Source: Candidatus Methanoperedens nitratireducens (GTDB taxonomy: Archaea; Halobacteriota; Methanosarcinia; Methanosarcinales; Methanoperedenaceae). From it: DNA of 64,000 bases. The stretch covers positions 242,393 through 306,392 of the forward strand of contig NZ_JMIY01000001.1 of assembly GCF_000685155.1 (NCBI RefSeq), given 5' to 3'. Below are positions 1-9,224 of the stretch, piece by piece. The translations under genes were made by a program, and so were the position numbers. The notes beneath the pieces were generated by a model that was given only the letters and a program-made list of their open reading frames with translations, was not told where the DNA came from and did not search any database. Position 1 is the first letter of the stretch, and each line of letters opens with the position of its first letter.

Positions 1-866
1 ATAGGCCCGCAGAATATCACAATATCTGAATAATCTGATTGCGTGGTCAGCATATGTAAGCCTTCAATGATGTTTGAGAGTTTCATTCTATCTTCTTTTA
101 TCTTATAATCCAGAAACCTCTCATACGAGGATACGAATTCCAGTGCCTGTTCATTCAAGCTTTTGATAATATAACCCTTGGTATTGAACTTAAGCATACG
201 CTCAAGCCGGATTAAGAGCTCATTATAGAACTTCTCGGTCTCCTCGTATGAAATAGCTGCCTGCTTTACATGCATCGGGCTGTACCAGATATGCCCTGGA
301 GTTTCCCTGAATGCAGCTATTTCGTTAATCGCCCTTGCTGTCTGTAATGTGAATTCGCTATCCTTATCAAAGACATCCTCATACACAGGGATGAGTTCTT
401 CCCTGGTTTTAATATCCTGTCCATAGAACACAACACTTAAAGGAAGGTTATCTTTACTCTCAATAAGTCTTATCTTCTTATCAAGAATCTCGTTCATATA
501 AATACAGTATATGGTCTCCAGGGGTCTGCTGGCGCTTGCCGGTATCTGATAATACTCAGACCAGAACTGCAGGGGTGATATAAGTCTTTTATTGTATTTG
601 TTCTCAAGCTCAACAAAGCTAACTGATATATCAAGAAAAACTGCCTGAGGGTTAATAATGTCAAGCAAACGCATAGTCTCAAAATGGGCATCATCCACGC
701 TCACCAGGGCACGCTGCGAGCTCTCAGGGAACAACTTGCCAAGTTTAAAGGGATACTCAAGATGGTTATGCAGTGTGGACTCACCAAGACTACTAAGCCA
801 ATCCCTAACAGCTACATCGTGTATCCCAAATATGCTTATAGAGGGTACCAGGAACAGCTCTGTCAT
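1..866 (-). CDS. Unknown protein, C-terminal end cut by the window edge
   Basis: The frame reads from ATG at 866 without a stop to base 1, giving at least 288 residues. An in-frame TGA lies about ten codons upstream, so the start is near 866, although no clear Shine-Dalgarno is visible. The N-terminus begins MTELFLVPSISIFGIHDVAV, followed by a mixed alpha/beta region (SSQRALVSVDD, INPQAVFLDIS) and then a charged, mostly helical stretch. I do not recognise the family. The natural codon and residue use argues it is real. It may be co-transcribed with the small frame at 905-1105, which ends 39 bases upstream. Confidence 0.6.
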   Translation of the reverse strand, partial: MTELFLVPSISIFGIHDVAVRDWLSSLGESTLHNHLEYPFKLGKLFPESSQRALVSVDDAHFETMRLLDIINPQAVFLDISVSFVELENKYNKRLISPLQFWSEYYQIPASASRPLETIYCIYMNEILDKKIRLIESKDNLPLSVVFYGQDIKTREELIPVYEDVFDKDSEFTLQTARAINEIAAFRETPGHIWYSPMHVKQAAISYEETEKFYNELLIRLERMLKFNTKGYIIKSLNEQALEFVSSYERFLDYKIKEDRMKLSNIIEGLHMLTTQSDYSDIVIFCGP

Positions 867-904
867 CAATGAGATATTGCCCTGAATTCATAGATCAATA
901 ATGG

Positions 905-1105
905 TCATGCTTTTTTATCCGCTCTATCCACTGCCTTTTGTAGCACTGTTTTAATCTCATATCTAATATCAACCCCCGCGGAATTATCAAGGTACAGGAG
1001 CCCTTCTTTTATCTTATTTTTATCTGGCGAATCTCGTTTAAGCTCTGATATGGCATTTATTAACATATCAATATCCTGCTTTTGCTCTGCTGTACCTGTT
1101 ATCAT
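905..1105 (-). CDS. Small hypothetical protein, possibly a truncated gene remnant
   Basis: A 66-residue frame starting MITGTAEQKQDIDML, charged and helical. The same frame stays open upstream to a TAG at 1178-1180 and the extra residues (NQLIDEYPEGESIVRLERQ) look like real protein, yet that part has no ATG, GTG or TTG. This suggests a gene that lost its 5' part, or a frameshift. Function unknown. It sits 39 bases upstream of the larger unknown gene on the same strand. Confidence 0.35.
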   Translation of the reverse strand: MITGTAEQKQDIDMLINAISELKRDSPDKNKIKEGLLYLDNSAGVDIRYEIKTVLQKAVDRADKKA

Positions 1106-1220
1106 TACAAACGAATCGCCCTGCCTCTCTAACCGTACTATACTCTCACCTTCAGGATATTCATCTATCAGTTGGTTCTACTGCATGGTAGATATAATTT
1201 TGGTTAGCCCCTGTATTTTC

Positions 1221-1655
1221 CTACTTAGCTTTTAGTCTGATTGCAATATCCTTTCCCAGTCGTTTGCATTCCTCAAGGTCTTTATCAGTAGGGGTGTACT
1301 GGATACGCAGTACAGGGTCAATGACTTTCATACCGATCTCACGCATCTTCTCTGCGATCATCACAGGCGCCTCACCGCTCCACCCATAGGAGCCGAAAGC
1401 TGCCCCTATCTTTTCTTTTACATCTTCTCTGGCAAGGTTTTCTATAAATTTCTCCATAGGAGGCAGCATCTTATAATAGAAAGTCGAAGAGCCTATGGCA
1501 ATGGCATCAGCAGATCTGAGATCTTCTATATCTGCTTCATGAAAATTTACGGCCAGAGCTTCAACATTCCTTGACCTGACTCCTTCTGCTATGGCATCTG
1601 CCATAGCCTTTGTATTACCTGATGTACTGAGATATACTATAACTACTTTTGGCAT
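1221..1655 (-). CDS. Flavodoxin-domain protein
   Basis: A 144-residue single flavodoxin domain that should bind FMN and carry electrons in the cytoplasm. The N-terminus VVIVYLSTSGNTKAMADAI is the classic phosphate-binding loop (S/T-x-S/T-G-N-T) at about residues 9-14, and FGSYGWSGEA at about 92-101 is the FMN-flanking loop typical of the C-terminal domain of flavodiiron proteins. Only the flavodoxin domain is present; there is no metallo-beta-lactamase diiron domain. The open frame extends to 1919, but ATG 1655 is preceded by GGTGGGAG at good spacing and matches the family's start, so the extension is rejected. Confidence 0.85.
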   Translation of the reverse strand: MPKVVIVYLSTSGNTKAMADAIAEGVRSRNVEALAVNFHEADIEDLRSADAIAIGSSTFYYKMLPPMEKFIENLAREDVKEKIGAAFGSYGWSGEAPVMIAEKMREIGMKVIDPVLRIQYTPTDKDLEECKRLGKDIAIRLKAK

Positions 1656-1776
1656 ATTCTCCCACCTTTTCATATTGAGATTGTCATATCGGTATTGCTT
1701 TAAAAACCTTTCTCTTAGCGCTACCCTGGCTCGAAAACTATAACTACAATATGTAACAAAAAGTTCCTGGGATAAC

Positions 1777-2241
1777 ATGGATAACATATCAATCACATCA
1801 GAGGAGTTTGGGGAAGGGGAGACCATACCTGCTGAATACACCTGTGATGACAGGAATATATCACCCTCGCTGACATGGAGCGGAATACCAGCAGGTACGA
1901 AGAGCATTGCGTTGATCATGGACGATCCTGATGCCCCGCGCGGAACGTTCGTTCACTGGGTGCTCTATGGTGTTCCGCCAGAAACGCAAGGACTGCCTGA
2001 AGCAGTACCAAAAAACAAGACGTTGAGTGATGGAAGCCGGCAGGGAACTACGGACTTCAGGAAGATAGGATACGGTGGACCATGCCCTCCACCTGGCAAA
2101 CCGCACAGGTATTATTTCAGGGTGTACGCCCTGGACACAAAGCTTGACCTGCCTCCAGGAATATCCAGGGCAGATCTTGAGAATGCAATGAAAGGGCACA
2201 TACTTGCAAAAGGCGAACTTATGGGCAGATACGGACGATAG
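1777..2241 (+). CDS. YbhB/YbcL-family Raf kinase inhibitor-like (PEBP) protein
   Basis: A 154-residue phosphatidylethanolamine-binding-protein fold. Diagnostic motifs are DPDAP at residues 50-54 with VHWVLY following, and YGGPCPPPGKPHRYYF near residues 98-113, which form the anion-binding pocket. It has no signal peptide, so it is probably cytoplasmic. Prokaryotic members have no established substrate. It is transcribed divergently from the flavodoxin gene, with about 120 bases between them. Confidence 0.88.
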   Translation: MDNISITSEEFGEGETIPAEYTCDDRNISPSLTWSGIPAGTKSIALIMDDPDAPRGTFVHWVLYGVPPETQGLPEAVPKNKTLSDGSRQGTTDFRKIGYGGPCPPPGKPHRYYFRVYALDTKLDLPPGISRADLENAMKGHILAKGELMGRYGR

Positions 2242-2254
2242 AATTCATGAGCCT

Positions 2255-2809
2255 TTAGCATGTATAATATTTATCGATATTTTTCTTCAATTTTCGGCCC
2301 ATACTGAGCCCATTTTTCATTGCTTTTATATTTATTGGCAGCAGATCTTCCCTGATACGTTCTGCAAGTGCCTTCTCAAGGCATGACGGTTTGATTATAT
2401 CTATAAGTTCTATGATTGTTCCAAGTGCTACCACATTGGCCGTGACCGCTGCACCAATCTGGGTAGCTATTGTTGTAAAAGGGACGCTGTAGTGCCGCAT
2501 GGGCGGTCGGTGTATGACCTGGCTTGAGTCTACGATCAGCATACCTTCATCCTTCAGTTCTGGCAGATAGGTATCGCACGATTCCTGATTCATTGTCAGC
2601 AATACATCCAGCCTGCCAGGCATTGGAAAATCGATTGGTTCATCATCGATCACCAGGTTTGATCTGCTGGCACCGCCTCTGGCCTCAGGTCCATAGCTGC
2701 TTGTCAGGGTTACGTTCTTTCCATCTTTAACAGCAGCCTGAGCCAGCAGCACTCCGGCCAGTATCAGACCCTGGCCTCCTGAGCCAGAGAGACTGATATT
2801 AAATCTCAC
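2255..2809 (-). CDS. korC: 2-oxoacid:ferredoxin oxidoreductase, gamma subunit (KorC-like)
   Basis: A 184-residue gamma subunit of the 2-oxoglutarate-type ferredoxin oxidoreductase, which oxidatively decarboxylates a 2-oxoacid to acyl-CoA with ferredoxin as acceptor. The N-terminal GSGGQGLILAGVLLAQAA at about residues 9-26 and TSSYGPEARGGASRS at about 36-50 are family signatures. It is the last gene of korDABC. Its GTG start shares one base with the TAG stop of korB, implying translational coupling. The four-gene arrangement and subunit sizes favour Kor; Vor or a paralogue cannot be excluded from sequence alone. Confidence 0.88.
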   Translation of the reverse strand: MRFNISLSGSGGQGLILAGVLLAQAAVKDGKNVTLTSSYGPEARGGASRSNLVIDDEPIDFPMPGRLDVLLTMNQESCDTYLPELKDEGMLIVDSSQVIHRPPMRHYSVPFTTIATQIGAAVTANVVALGTIIELIDIIKPSCLEKALAERIREDLLPINIKAMKNGLSMGRKLKKNIDKYYTC

Positions 2810-3639
2810 TATACCTCACCGCCTGCCTTTTTGATGATCTCTTTATATCGATCTATATATCCGGGTTCATCCAGGTCTACCATCACACCGATGGGAAAAC
2901 GCTCACCAGCCTCACCGGGCGGTATCTCTTTGAACGCTGCAACTGGAACAGCATGGTCCCTGTACCACTGCAGCATATCCACAGGACCCCCCTGTATGTT
3001 GCGTCTTCCGTACTGGACAGGGCACTGGGCCATGGCCTCAACAACACTGAAACCTCTCCTGCTAATCGCCTTCTCTATTAGAGGGTCAAGCATATTGGCG
3101 CGGTATGTCGTGCCCCTTGCTACGAAAGATGCACCGCATGCCTCCACCAGCTTGCAGATATCAAACGGCTTCTCTATATTCCCGTACTGAGCCGTACTTG
3201 CCTTTTTATCCATAGGGGTAGTGGGAGAGTACTGGCCGCCTGTCATGCCGTATATGTTATTGTTGATGATAAGTGCGGTAATATCTATATTCCTGCGGCA
3301 TGCATGTATCAGGTGGTTGCCACCTATGGCTGTTGCATCGCCGTCTCCCATGACCACTATAACGGTAAGCTCTGGCCTGGCAAGTTTTATGCCTGCGGCG
3401 AACGCCAGCGCCCGCCCGTGTGTAGTGTGAAGTGTATTAAAGTCAAGGTATGTACTCATCCTGCCAGAGCAGCCGATACCGCTGACAAGTACGATATCAT
3501 CCTTGGAAAGCCCTTTCTTATCAATAGCCCTTACCAGTGCGCCCATCACTATACCTATACCGCAGCCAGGGCACCATACATGGGGAAATTTCTTGTTCGG
3601 CCGCAGGTATTTATATACTGTCTCTGAAGTCCGCATCAT
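2809..3639 (-). CDS. korB: 2-oxoacid:ferredoxin oxidoreductase, beta subunit (KorB-like)
   Basis: A 276-residue TPP-binding beta subunit. It shows WCPGCGIG near residues 22-29 (cluster or TPP region), GIGCSGR near 54-60, and the TPP/Mg motif beginning MGDGDATAIGGNH and ending in NNN about 30 residues later. It pairs with KorA to form the catalytic core. Its start overlaps the korA stop by four bases (ATGA). Confidence 0.9.
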   Translation of the reverse strand: MMRTSETVYKYLRPNKKFPHVWCPGCGIGIVMGALVRAIDKKGLSKDDIVLVSGIGCSGRMSTYLDFNTLHTTHGRALAFAAGIKLARPELTVIVVMGDGDATAIGGNHLIHACRRNIDITALIINNNIYGMTGGQYSPTTPMDKKASTAQYGNIEKPFDICKLVEACGASFVARGTTYRANMLDPLIEKAISRRGFSVVEAMAQCPVQYGRRNIQGGPVDMLQWYRDHAVPVAAFKEIPPGEAGERFPIGVMVDLDEPGYIDRYKEIIKKAGGEV

Positions 3640-4766
3640 ATCGTGACCTCTTTTATCTTTTTCATAATCTCATCCGGTGTTATGAGCTCACCATCAACCC
3701 TGGTGACACGCACAACCTTTTTATGGCAGGCCTTGAGCACTTCGCCGTACACCTGACCGTAGTTCATCTCAGGTACCACGAACACCTTCACCTTCCTGCC
3801 GATGTCCTCAAGATTGAAGCGGGGAAAAGGCCACAGTGTTATCGGTCTTAGCATTCCTGCTTTGATACCCTCCTGCCTTGCCATGTTCACTGCCTCCCTG
3901 GCTGATCTTGCCACACTGCCATATGCGACTATGCATATATCGGCATCATCCAGCAGGTATTTCTCTATCCTGATGATATCATGCAGGTTGTTCTTGATCT
4001 TGTAGATGATCTTCTTAAGACATGCGTTTACCTCATCAGGGACAAGTGTTGGAAAACCCAGTGCATCGTGCACAAGCCCTGTCACATGGTACCTGTACCC
4101 TTCGCCGAATGGAACAAGAGGGACGATCTCGCCGCCAGGGATATCATCATACGGACGGTACCATATAGGGGGTACAGTTGGTTTTGGTCTGTTAATGATC
4201 TCCAGTTTCTCAGGGATCTTGATGTTCTCCGACATATGCCCCATGATACCGTCCATGAGCACTATCACAGGTGTACGGTATTTCTCTGAGAGGTTGAAGG
4301 CATGAACTGTCAGGGTATAACATTCAAGCACTGAGCCAGGGGATAATACGATGGCGGGATGATCCCCGTGTGTGCCCCATCTGCTCTGCATTACATCCCC
4401 CTGGCTTGCCCTTGTGGGCATCCCTGTGCTTGGGCCTCCTCTCATAACGTTGACCACAACGCAGGGAACCTCTGCCATAGCGGCAAATCCCAGGTTTTCC
4501 TGCATCAGCGAGAAACCAGGCCCGCTTGTAGCTGTCATTGACTTCGCCCCTGCCAGGCTTGCACCTATTATGGCTGCTATGCTGGCGATCTCATCCTCCA
4601 TCTGGATGAATATCCCGCCGACCTTCGGCAGTTCAATAGAGAGCAGTTCAGCGATCTCTGTGCTTGGCGTGATTGGATATCCTGCATAGAACCTCATGCC
4701 TGCGGCCAGGGCACCAAGTGCGCAGGCTTCATTGCCCTGGAGCAGGACATCATTTCGCTTCTTCAT
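3636..4766 (-). CDS. korA: 2-oxoacid:ferredoxin oxidoreductase, alpha subunit (KorA-like)
   Basis: A 376-residue alpha subunit starting MKKRNDVLLQGNEACALGAL. It shows AGYPITPSTEIAE and the ATSGPGFSLMQE motif of the pyrimidine-binding domain. An upstream ATG at 4781 exists, but ATG 4766 has GAGGAGG at ideal spacing and fits the family start, so 4766 is preferred. The gene overlaps the end of korD by 17 bases. In methanogens the complex usually supplies 2-oxoglutarate for glutamate synthesis by running reductively. Confidence 0.9.
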   Translation of the reverse strand: MKKRNDVLLQGNEACALGALAAGMRFYAGYPITPSTEIAELLSIELPKVGGIFIQMEDEIASIAAIIGASLAGAKSMTATSGPGFSLMQENLGFAAMAEVPCVVVNVMRGGPSTGMPTRASQGDVMQSRWGTHGDHPAIVLSPGSVLECYTLTVHAFNLSEKYRTPVIVLMDGIMGHMSENIKIPEKLEIINRPKPTVPPIWYRPYDDIPGGEIVPLVPFGEGYRYHVTGLVHDALGFPTLVPDEVNACLKKIIYKIKNNLHDIIRIEKYLLDDADICIVAYGSVARSAREAVNMARQEGIKAGMLRPITLWPFPRFNLEDIGRKVKVFVVPEMNYGQVYGEVLKACHKKVVRVTRVDGELITPDEIMKKIKEVTI

Positions 4767-5040
4767 GTTCTGCCTCCTCATCTTTGTCTTTATCTTTATC
4801 TTTTTTCCTCAGGGTTATGGCATAATCCGGACAGTGTATATCGCACATCCCGCACAGGATGCAGTCCTCCGGGCGGGCTGCGTACGGGTAGCCCTCAGGA
4901 CCACGCTCAAGTACCTTCTTTGGACAGATTGCGATGCAGATTCCGCATTTTTTACACCAGCTTGAGAAGAGGTGCACAGGGTCCTTGTTTTTCTTATTTT
5001 CAGATGACCCATTACTGCCTGTATTTACCTTGCCATTCAT
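4750..5040 (-). CDS. korD: Ferredoxin-like delta subunit (KorD-like)
   Basis: A 96-residue protein with two CxxCxxCxxxCP motifs (CKKCGICIAICP and CILCGMCDIHCP), so it should carry two [4Fe-4S] clusters and pass electrons from the KorAB core to ferredoxin. The tail is Lys/Asp/Glu-rich. GTG 5052 is possible, but ATG 5040 is preceded by GGTGAGAG at the right distance. It is the first recognised gene of korDABC. The preceding 62-residue frame ends one base before this ATG. Confidence 0.85.
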   Translation of the reverse strand: MNGKVNTGSNGSSENKKNKDPVHLFSSWCKKCGICIAICPKKVLERGPEGYPYAARPEDCILCGMCDIHCPDYAITLRKKDKDKDKDEEAEHEEAK

Positions 5041-5041
5041 A

Positions 5042-5230
5042 TTATCTCTCACCGTGTTCTATTTCTGTTCCTCTATAGGTACGTATATATATATGCGTAC
5101 ACAGCCCTGAGATCTCAGATAAATCAAACCATTTCCTATTTCCAGTCCTTTCTGCCAGTTCCTCTGAGATACCATGGAGTATCCTGGCGCGCGGGTCCAT
5201 AGTCCTGTAGATTGCATGATCCATGCCCAT
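5042..5230 (-). CDS. Small hypothetical protein ahead of korDABC
   Basis: A 62-residue frame (MGMDHAIYRTMDPRARILHG...) whose stop lies one base before the korD ATG, a spacing typical of a coupled operon. No domain recognised, no cysteine cluster, no membrane segment. It may be a small genuine operon leader gene or a chance frame. The region upstream (5231-5340) should carry the operon promoter and a GTTCGT-N6-ACGAAC site. Confidence 0.4.
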   Translation of the reverse strand: MGMDHAIYRTMDPRARILHGISEELAERTGNRKWFDLSEISGLCTHIYIRTYRGTEIEHGER

Positions 5231-5315
5231 TATCCGCTCTCATGCATCTGAGGGTGAGGCAATATCTTCATACGGTTGTTAATATTTTACAGTTAGCTGC
5301 TTTTGCTTGCTATTA

Positions 5316-5333
5316 GTTCGTATTTGAACGAAC
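5316..5333. promoter_or_regulatory. GTTCGT-N6-ACGAAC inverted repeat upstream of the kor operon
   Basis: The arms are perfect 6-base inverted repeats around ATTTGA. An identical arm architecture occurs at 22384-22401. The position, about 85 bases upstream of the first frame of the kor operon, would suit an operator. The binding protein is unknown. Confidence 0.4.
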
Positions 5334-5453
5334 AAAAATATATAGTTTACGCATGACCTGGGACCATCCGCCAAATCCTTATAACTTTTGCATTAGTTTA
5401 AGCATTATTCAATGTCTCAGTAACTCTTTCCCATGATGCTTTCAGGAAATTAT

Positions 5454-5795
5454 AAACCGCAGATGAACGCGGATAAACGCACCGAGTCGCGCCTCGGTAG
5501 GGCGCATCCACGTCGACTGTTACGCCAGTCGATTACGTATCCACGTATTGCTTCGCAATACGTGTGTGCGTCCTCAAGGGGCGCAACCCTTGATACGTGT
5601 CCATGCGTCACGGCGAGCATGACGCCGATAGGAGGAACCATCGGATATTTAAAAAGAGGTTGCTATGGGCTTGATGGACAACCTCAGGATTATGCAACTA
5701 CAGACGAGCACAGATTAATCCTCATCCCCGGGCAGCAGTCAATATACAAAAATTATCAAACATTTATCTGCGTTCATCGGCGTTTATCTGCGGTT
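5454..5795. repeat. Non-coding element with inverted-repeat ends and a run of hairpins
   Basis: The left end (5454-5480, AAACCGCAGATGAACGCGGA...) and right end (5766-5795, ...CGTTTATCTGCGGTT) are imperfect inverted repeats. Inside are consecutive stem-loops: 5481-5498 (6-bp stem), 5513-5532 (7 bp), 5542-5564 (10 bp, 3-base loop), 5574-5593 (7 bp), 5605-5625 (6 bp), and a looser one at 5656-5685 (7-bp stem, 16-base loop). The linkers between the first five resemble one another (GCGCATCCACG, ACGTATCCACG, GTGCGTCC, ACGTGTCCATG). A half-like end sequence recurs at 33537-33566. The 141-codon frame across it (5433-5858) looks spurious. It may be a non-autonomous mobile element or a structured RNA. 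Confidence 0.6.
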
Positions 5796-5937
5796 CTTTA
5801 CTTACTGTTATTTAAGCACTTAACTATAGATGATTTCCAGGGGGAGCAACAGAGATAAATAGTTTAATTAACGTTAGAATCTACTATCTCATGATCAGCA
5901 TAATGATCTGATAGAACAGAAGGAGGATGAACGGTAT

Positions 5938-6108
5938 ATGACAGCGGTGGCCTGCTCTAACTCTGGTGCACGGATGGATTGCACCGGAGCGATACTGTAT
6001 CTTGATTCTCATGGCTTTTTGCCTGGCACGGCCAGGGCGCCGCCGTTCATGGAGGAGGCGATAGGGGAGGCGAAGAGGGGGATGGGGAGGAGGGAAGGGA
6101 GGAAGTGA
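5938..6108 (+). CDS. Small hypothetical protein coupled to cas8
   Basis: A 56-residue frame (MTAVACSNSGARMDCTGAIL...) with a strong AAGGAGG Shine-Dalgarno at 5920-5926, ending in TGA that shares its A with the ATG of cas8. It is the first frame of the effector operon, where cas6 often stands, but I see no Cas6 glycine-rich loop, and it is far too short. The C-terminus is Gly/Arg/Glu-rich and G-rich in DNA, so it might be a remnant. Function unknown. Confidence 0.4.
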   Translation: MTAVACSNSGARMDCTGAILYLDSHGFLPGTARAPPFMEEAIGEAKRGMGRREGRK

Positions 6109-7649
6109 TGGAGATAAAACTGCCTATACTCAATGACGTGTGGATGGATAATGCGGTTGAGACGCTCTATAGAATATTGAGAGAGACACAGAATAGTAGT
6201 TTCAGTGTAAAGATTGACAACAATTCTCTGATAATAACTGTGACAGATTTCGATAAATTCAAAGAATCTGTTGGTATTGCGGTGAAAAACAGAAGATCAA
6301 ATCTTATTGCGATAAACGAGGACAAGAATTTAGGTGAAAAGAAAGAGGTAAAGAAGGATTATATCCTTATCCAAGAAGGGGCAAAGGTCAGTGGAAAAGT
6401 AGCGTTTAAGGAAGAATTATACAATGAAAAAAGCACTGCCGAAACTATTAAAGAAATATTTGACTTGATTTCAAAAGAAGGGACGCGCAACTGCATCATC
6501 TGCGGAAGACAATTCTTCAAGCCTATGAAAAAACTTCAGCAAGCTGCCTATCCCTTTGTTACAAAGATAAAAAGCCTTAGTGGGGTAAGAAGTTACAAGG
6601 ACGGTGAGGTTTACTCATTTAAAGAATACTTTGAGGATCTCTGCCCTACCTGTTATCTAACAGGAATCTCCGAGTGGTTAGATGATGGAATAATTTATCG
6701 CACAGTCCCTGGTGAAAAGTCCACATTGTTTTTACCCCGGTTTAACAGCCTAGAGGGGCTGGCAAAATTCAAAGATTCGTATCGTTCACTTCTAAATAAA
6801 AGTTCGCGATATCGCAACATACGGGTTAAAGAAGGCAGTGAAGAAACAGAAAATCCATCAGGTTCTTTTAGCACTTTGCTTTGCTTCTATGAGAAATTCT
6901 TCTTTGGTGTTGACAAGAAAGAGGTAATTGGAAAATCATGGGCAATGATGGAAGTGCCATTCGGCGCGGTTAAAAATATCAAGCTCAATGTTATCGATCT
7001 TACAGAATCAATTTTGCTAATTATCAAAGAACTCTCTGAAGATAAGATAAGCATCTACAAAGGGATAATCACCGAGATTTTTTTCTTCTATGATAATACG
7101 AAAGGCGCTCCAGTAGACTGGGACTTAACAGGAGAGATTAGAGAGAATCTCTCAGAATCTATACTGAGAGACGATTTTCGTTCTTTTGCAAAAAACCTTC
7201 TTCCAAGGAAGGGTGGCCATGTAGGCTATTCTAATGATACCAGACTGAATTTGGAATATTTAATATATATATGGAGATTAAAAGGTATGGGACTAGATGA
7301 AGAGAATTTAAAAATTATTAAGTCCGCTGGTAGAACAATTGCAGCGGCTTCGAAAAATCATCGAAATCTTTTATATAAGTTGGATAAGGCGAAAGATAAA
7401 AATGCTTTATTGGATGCACTGCGACAGATTAGTCGGAGAATAGCGGGATTAAAAGTGGAAGAAAAAGATAAATTCAGGGGATTTATTTATCCCCCCGCTC
7501 TTGAGGACATTGTTTTACTATTAGAGAGACATGAATCTGATAGCAAGTTCATTGAGGATCTAAAAAATACTTTGGTGATCTTCTCCTGCGTCGAATTTTC
7601 TAGATTAGACTATATCGGGGAAAAAAAGGAAGGTGTGGTAAATGAGTGA
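6108..7649 (+). CDS. cas8: Type I CRISPR effector large subunit, Cas8 with CXXC-CXXC motif (Cst1-like)
   Basis: A 513-residue protein in the large-subunit position of a Cascade operon. Two cysteine pairs (CIICGRQFF near residue 129 and CPTCYLTG near residue 179) would bind zinc, as in the CXXC_CXXC Cas8/Cst1 group of type I-B. It should recognise the PAM and help recruit Cas3. The start is ATG 6108 (GTG 6105 also possible), preceded by GGGAGGAAG. It overlaps cas7 by eight bases. The subtype is inferred from gene order and neighbours, not from a search. Confidence 0.75.
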   Translation: MEIKLPILNDVWMDNAVETLYRILRETQNSSFSVKIDNNSLIITVTDFDKFKESVGIAVKNRRSNLIAINEDKNLGEKKEVKKDYILIQEGAKVSGKVAFKEELYNEKSTAETIKEIFDLISKEGTRNCIICGRQFFKPMKKLQQAAYPFVTKIKSLSGVRSYKDGEVYSFKEYFEDLCPTCYLTGISEWLDDGIIYRTVPGEKSTLFLPRFNSLEGLAKFKDSYRSLLNKSSRYRNIRVKEGSEETENPSGSFSTLLCFYEKFFFGVDKKEVIGKSWAMMEVPFGAVKNIKLNVIDLTESILLIIKELSEDKISIYKGIITEIFFFYDNTKGAPVDWDLTGEIRENLSESILRDDFRSFAKNLLPRKGGHVGYSNDTRLNLEYLIYIWRLKGMGLDEENLKIIKSAGRTIAAASKNHRNLLYKLDKAKDKNALLDALRQISRRIAGLKVEEKDKFRGFIYPPALEDIVLLLERHESDSKFIEDLKNTLVIFSCVEFSRLDYIGEKKEGVVNE

Positions 7650-8568
7650 ACTTAAAGGATTAAATGTTGTGTGGCTTTCAGAAACGGATTTGACGAATCT
7701 CAATGCCGGCGAAGGCGAGAGCAACTTAATAGATGTTAAGAAATATAAAAAAGATGGTATCGAATACCCATATGTAAGCGGGCAAGCGATGAGATTTTAT
7801 CTCAAAGAATCGATGAGACGGAGCTTAGAGGATAAAGAGTACATGTGCATCTCTGATGGTCAAGGGGAAACATGTGGAGAAATAAGGAAATGCATAATGT
7901 GTGATCTTTTTGGGTTTATGACAACCGAAAAAGGAAAAGGTGCTAAAACAAGGATTTCTCCAGTAAAAGTTTCGCCAGCAATAGGGTTGCTACCATTTGA
8001 TGAGAATGCAGCAAGTGGTGGAACGGATTTTCTTACAAGGCGGCATAGAGTTTCTGAAGGCAAAAAGATGGAGGGCGATATTGTTAACGTTGAGATAGGC
8101 ACAAATATCTACAAAGGAGGGATTTCTATTGATATGGTGCGCGTTGGCGGCGATGAAAAGGTAGACGAAGGTAAAAGAACCGTATCTATAGAAAATTTTG
8201 TGGATACTTCTGAGAAAAAGAAGCGAGTAAAGAAAACCCTCGAAGCCATTAGATATATCGCCGATTATTCAAAGCAGGCACGGCTTTTAACAGATTTTTC
8301 ACCAGACATAATTGCTATTTCGTTACAAAACAGATATTCGCATAGACTACAGAAACTTTTTGAACTTAATAACGGAAGAGAACTGAATATCCAGCGGTTG
8401 AACGAGATACTGGACGACGTTTCAAACTACAGTGATGAAATACTATTCGGCATGGTTTCTGGCATAGTTAAAAACGAGGCTGAAGTGAAAAAAGCAGTTG
8501 AGGCAAAAGGTATCAAGGTAAAAACTCCAAGCGAAGTGATTAATGAGGCGATAAATCTGGTGGAATGA
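7642..8568 (+). CDS. cas7: Cas7 backbone subunit (Cst2/DevR family)
   Basis: A 308-residue RAMP-fold protein that coats the crRNA in Cascade. The start ([22 protein letters not shown], then [19 protein letters not shown]) is typical of the Cas7/Cst2/DevR family. A cysteine-containing insert ([20 protein letters not shown], residues about 71-90) may bind zinc. The gene overlaps cas8 upstream, and its stop overlaps the cas5 start (ATGATG). Confidence 0.85.
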   Translation: MSELKGLNVVWLSETDLTNLNAGEGESNLIDVKKYKKDGIEYPYVSGQAMRFYLKESMRRSLEDKEYMCISDGQGETCGEIRKCIMCDLFGFMTTEKGKGAKTRISPVKVSPAIGLLPFDENAASGGTDFLTRRHRVSEGKKMEGDIVNVEIGTNIYKGGISIDMVRVGGDEKVDEGKRTVSIENFVDTSEKKKRVKKTLEAIRYIADYSKQARLLTDFSPDIIAISLQNRYSHRLQKLFELNNGRELNIQRLNEILDDVSNYSDEILFGMVSGIVKNEAEVKKAVEAKGIKVKTPSEVINEAINLVE

Positions 8569-9224
8569 TGCTTGGTTTGAAGTTCAGACTCGAAGGACTG
8601 TATTTCACCACTTTTAGAAAGCCTACTTCAACGAGCCTTATAATAAGTTATTCGATCCCCCCTTATACTACTATCCGGGGATTGATAGCGAATGCTTCAG
8701 GTTTGAAAAGAGACGACTACTCAGTTCAGGATTGGGTGAGAATAGGAATAAAACCGCTCAACTTTTCAGATAGATCAAGGGAAATGGCAAAAATGCTGAA
8801 GCTAAAGGGTACTGGTGAAACGCATCAGAAAATTTTTCCATCGTCACCAATGTTCAAAGAATTTCTGGTATCGCCATCCTATGAGATATACATAGCAGGA
8901 GAGGATGATAAAATAAATCGTATTTACAATGCGCTATTCCAGCCAGCTAGATCCTTGTATATTGGAGCTTCGGATGATCTTGCAGATATTGAACTATCAA
9001 AACCTGTGGAAATCGAAGAAGTTAATGCAAAAGAAATTTATGGAGTAATCGAAGGTGTCCATGAAAATTGTCTGTTAGAGAACATACCTTACAAATTCTT
9101 CAAAAAAGGCAAAGATTTTGCACTGGAATATAAGACTGTATCAATACCGCAAAGCGATACTCTGAGCTTAAGTGAAGATGTTAAATGTTGGCGATTTGAT
9201 GGGGATAATATATGGCTGGTGTAA
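8565..9224 (+). CDS. cas5: Cas5 subunit of type I Cascade
   Basis: A 219-residue RAMP protein expected to cap the 5' handle of the crRNA. The N-terminus ([22 protein letters not shown]) and the motif [16 protein letters not shown] are Cas5 hallmarks, the latter being the conserved helix after the first strand. It overlaps cas7 by four bases and the following HEPN-like gene by 13 bases. Nearest type by context is I-B (Cas5t-like). Confidence 0.82.
   Translation: MMLGLKFRLEGLYFTTFRKPTSTSLIISYSIPPYTTIRGLIANASGLKRDDYSVQDWVRIGIKPLNFSDRSREMAKMLKLKGTGETHQKIFPSSPMFKEFLVSPSYEIYIAGEDDKINRIYNALFQPARSLYIGASDDLADIELSKPVEIEEVNAKEIYGVIEGVHENCLLENIPYKFFKKGKDFALEYKTVSIPQSDTLSLSEDVKCWRFDGDNIWLV

Noticed and set aside
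1656..1919. 88-residue N-terminal extension of the flavodoxin frame
   Set aside because: It overlaps the PEBP gene on the other strand; the internal ATG has a strong Shine-Dalgarno and the family's normal start.
5433..5858. 141-codon frame across the hairpin element
   Set aside because: It translates inverted repeats and hairpins, has no conserved look, and lacks a ribosome binding site.
5938..6108. The small frame before cas8 as a Cas6 remnant
   Set aside because: The position is suggestive, but no glycine-rich Cas6 loop or RAMP signature is visible; kept only as hypothetical.
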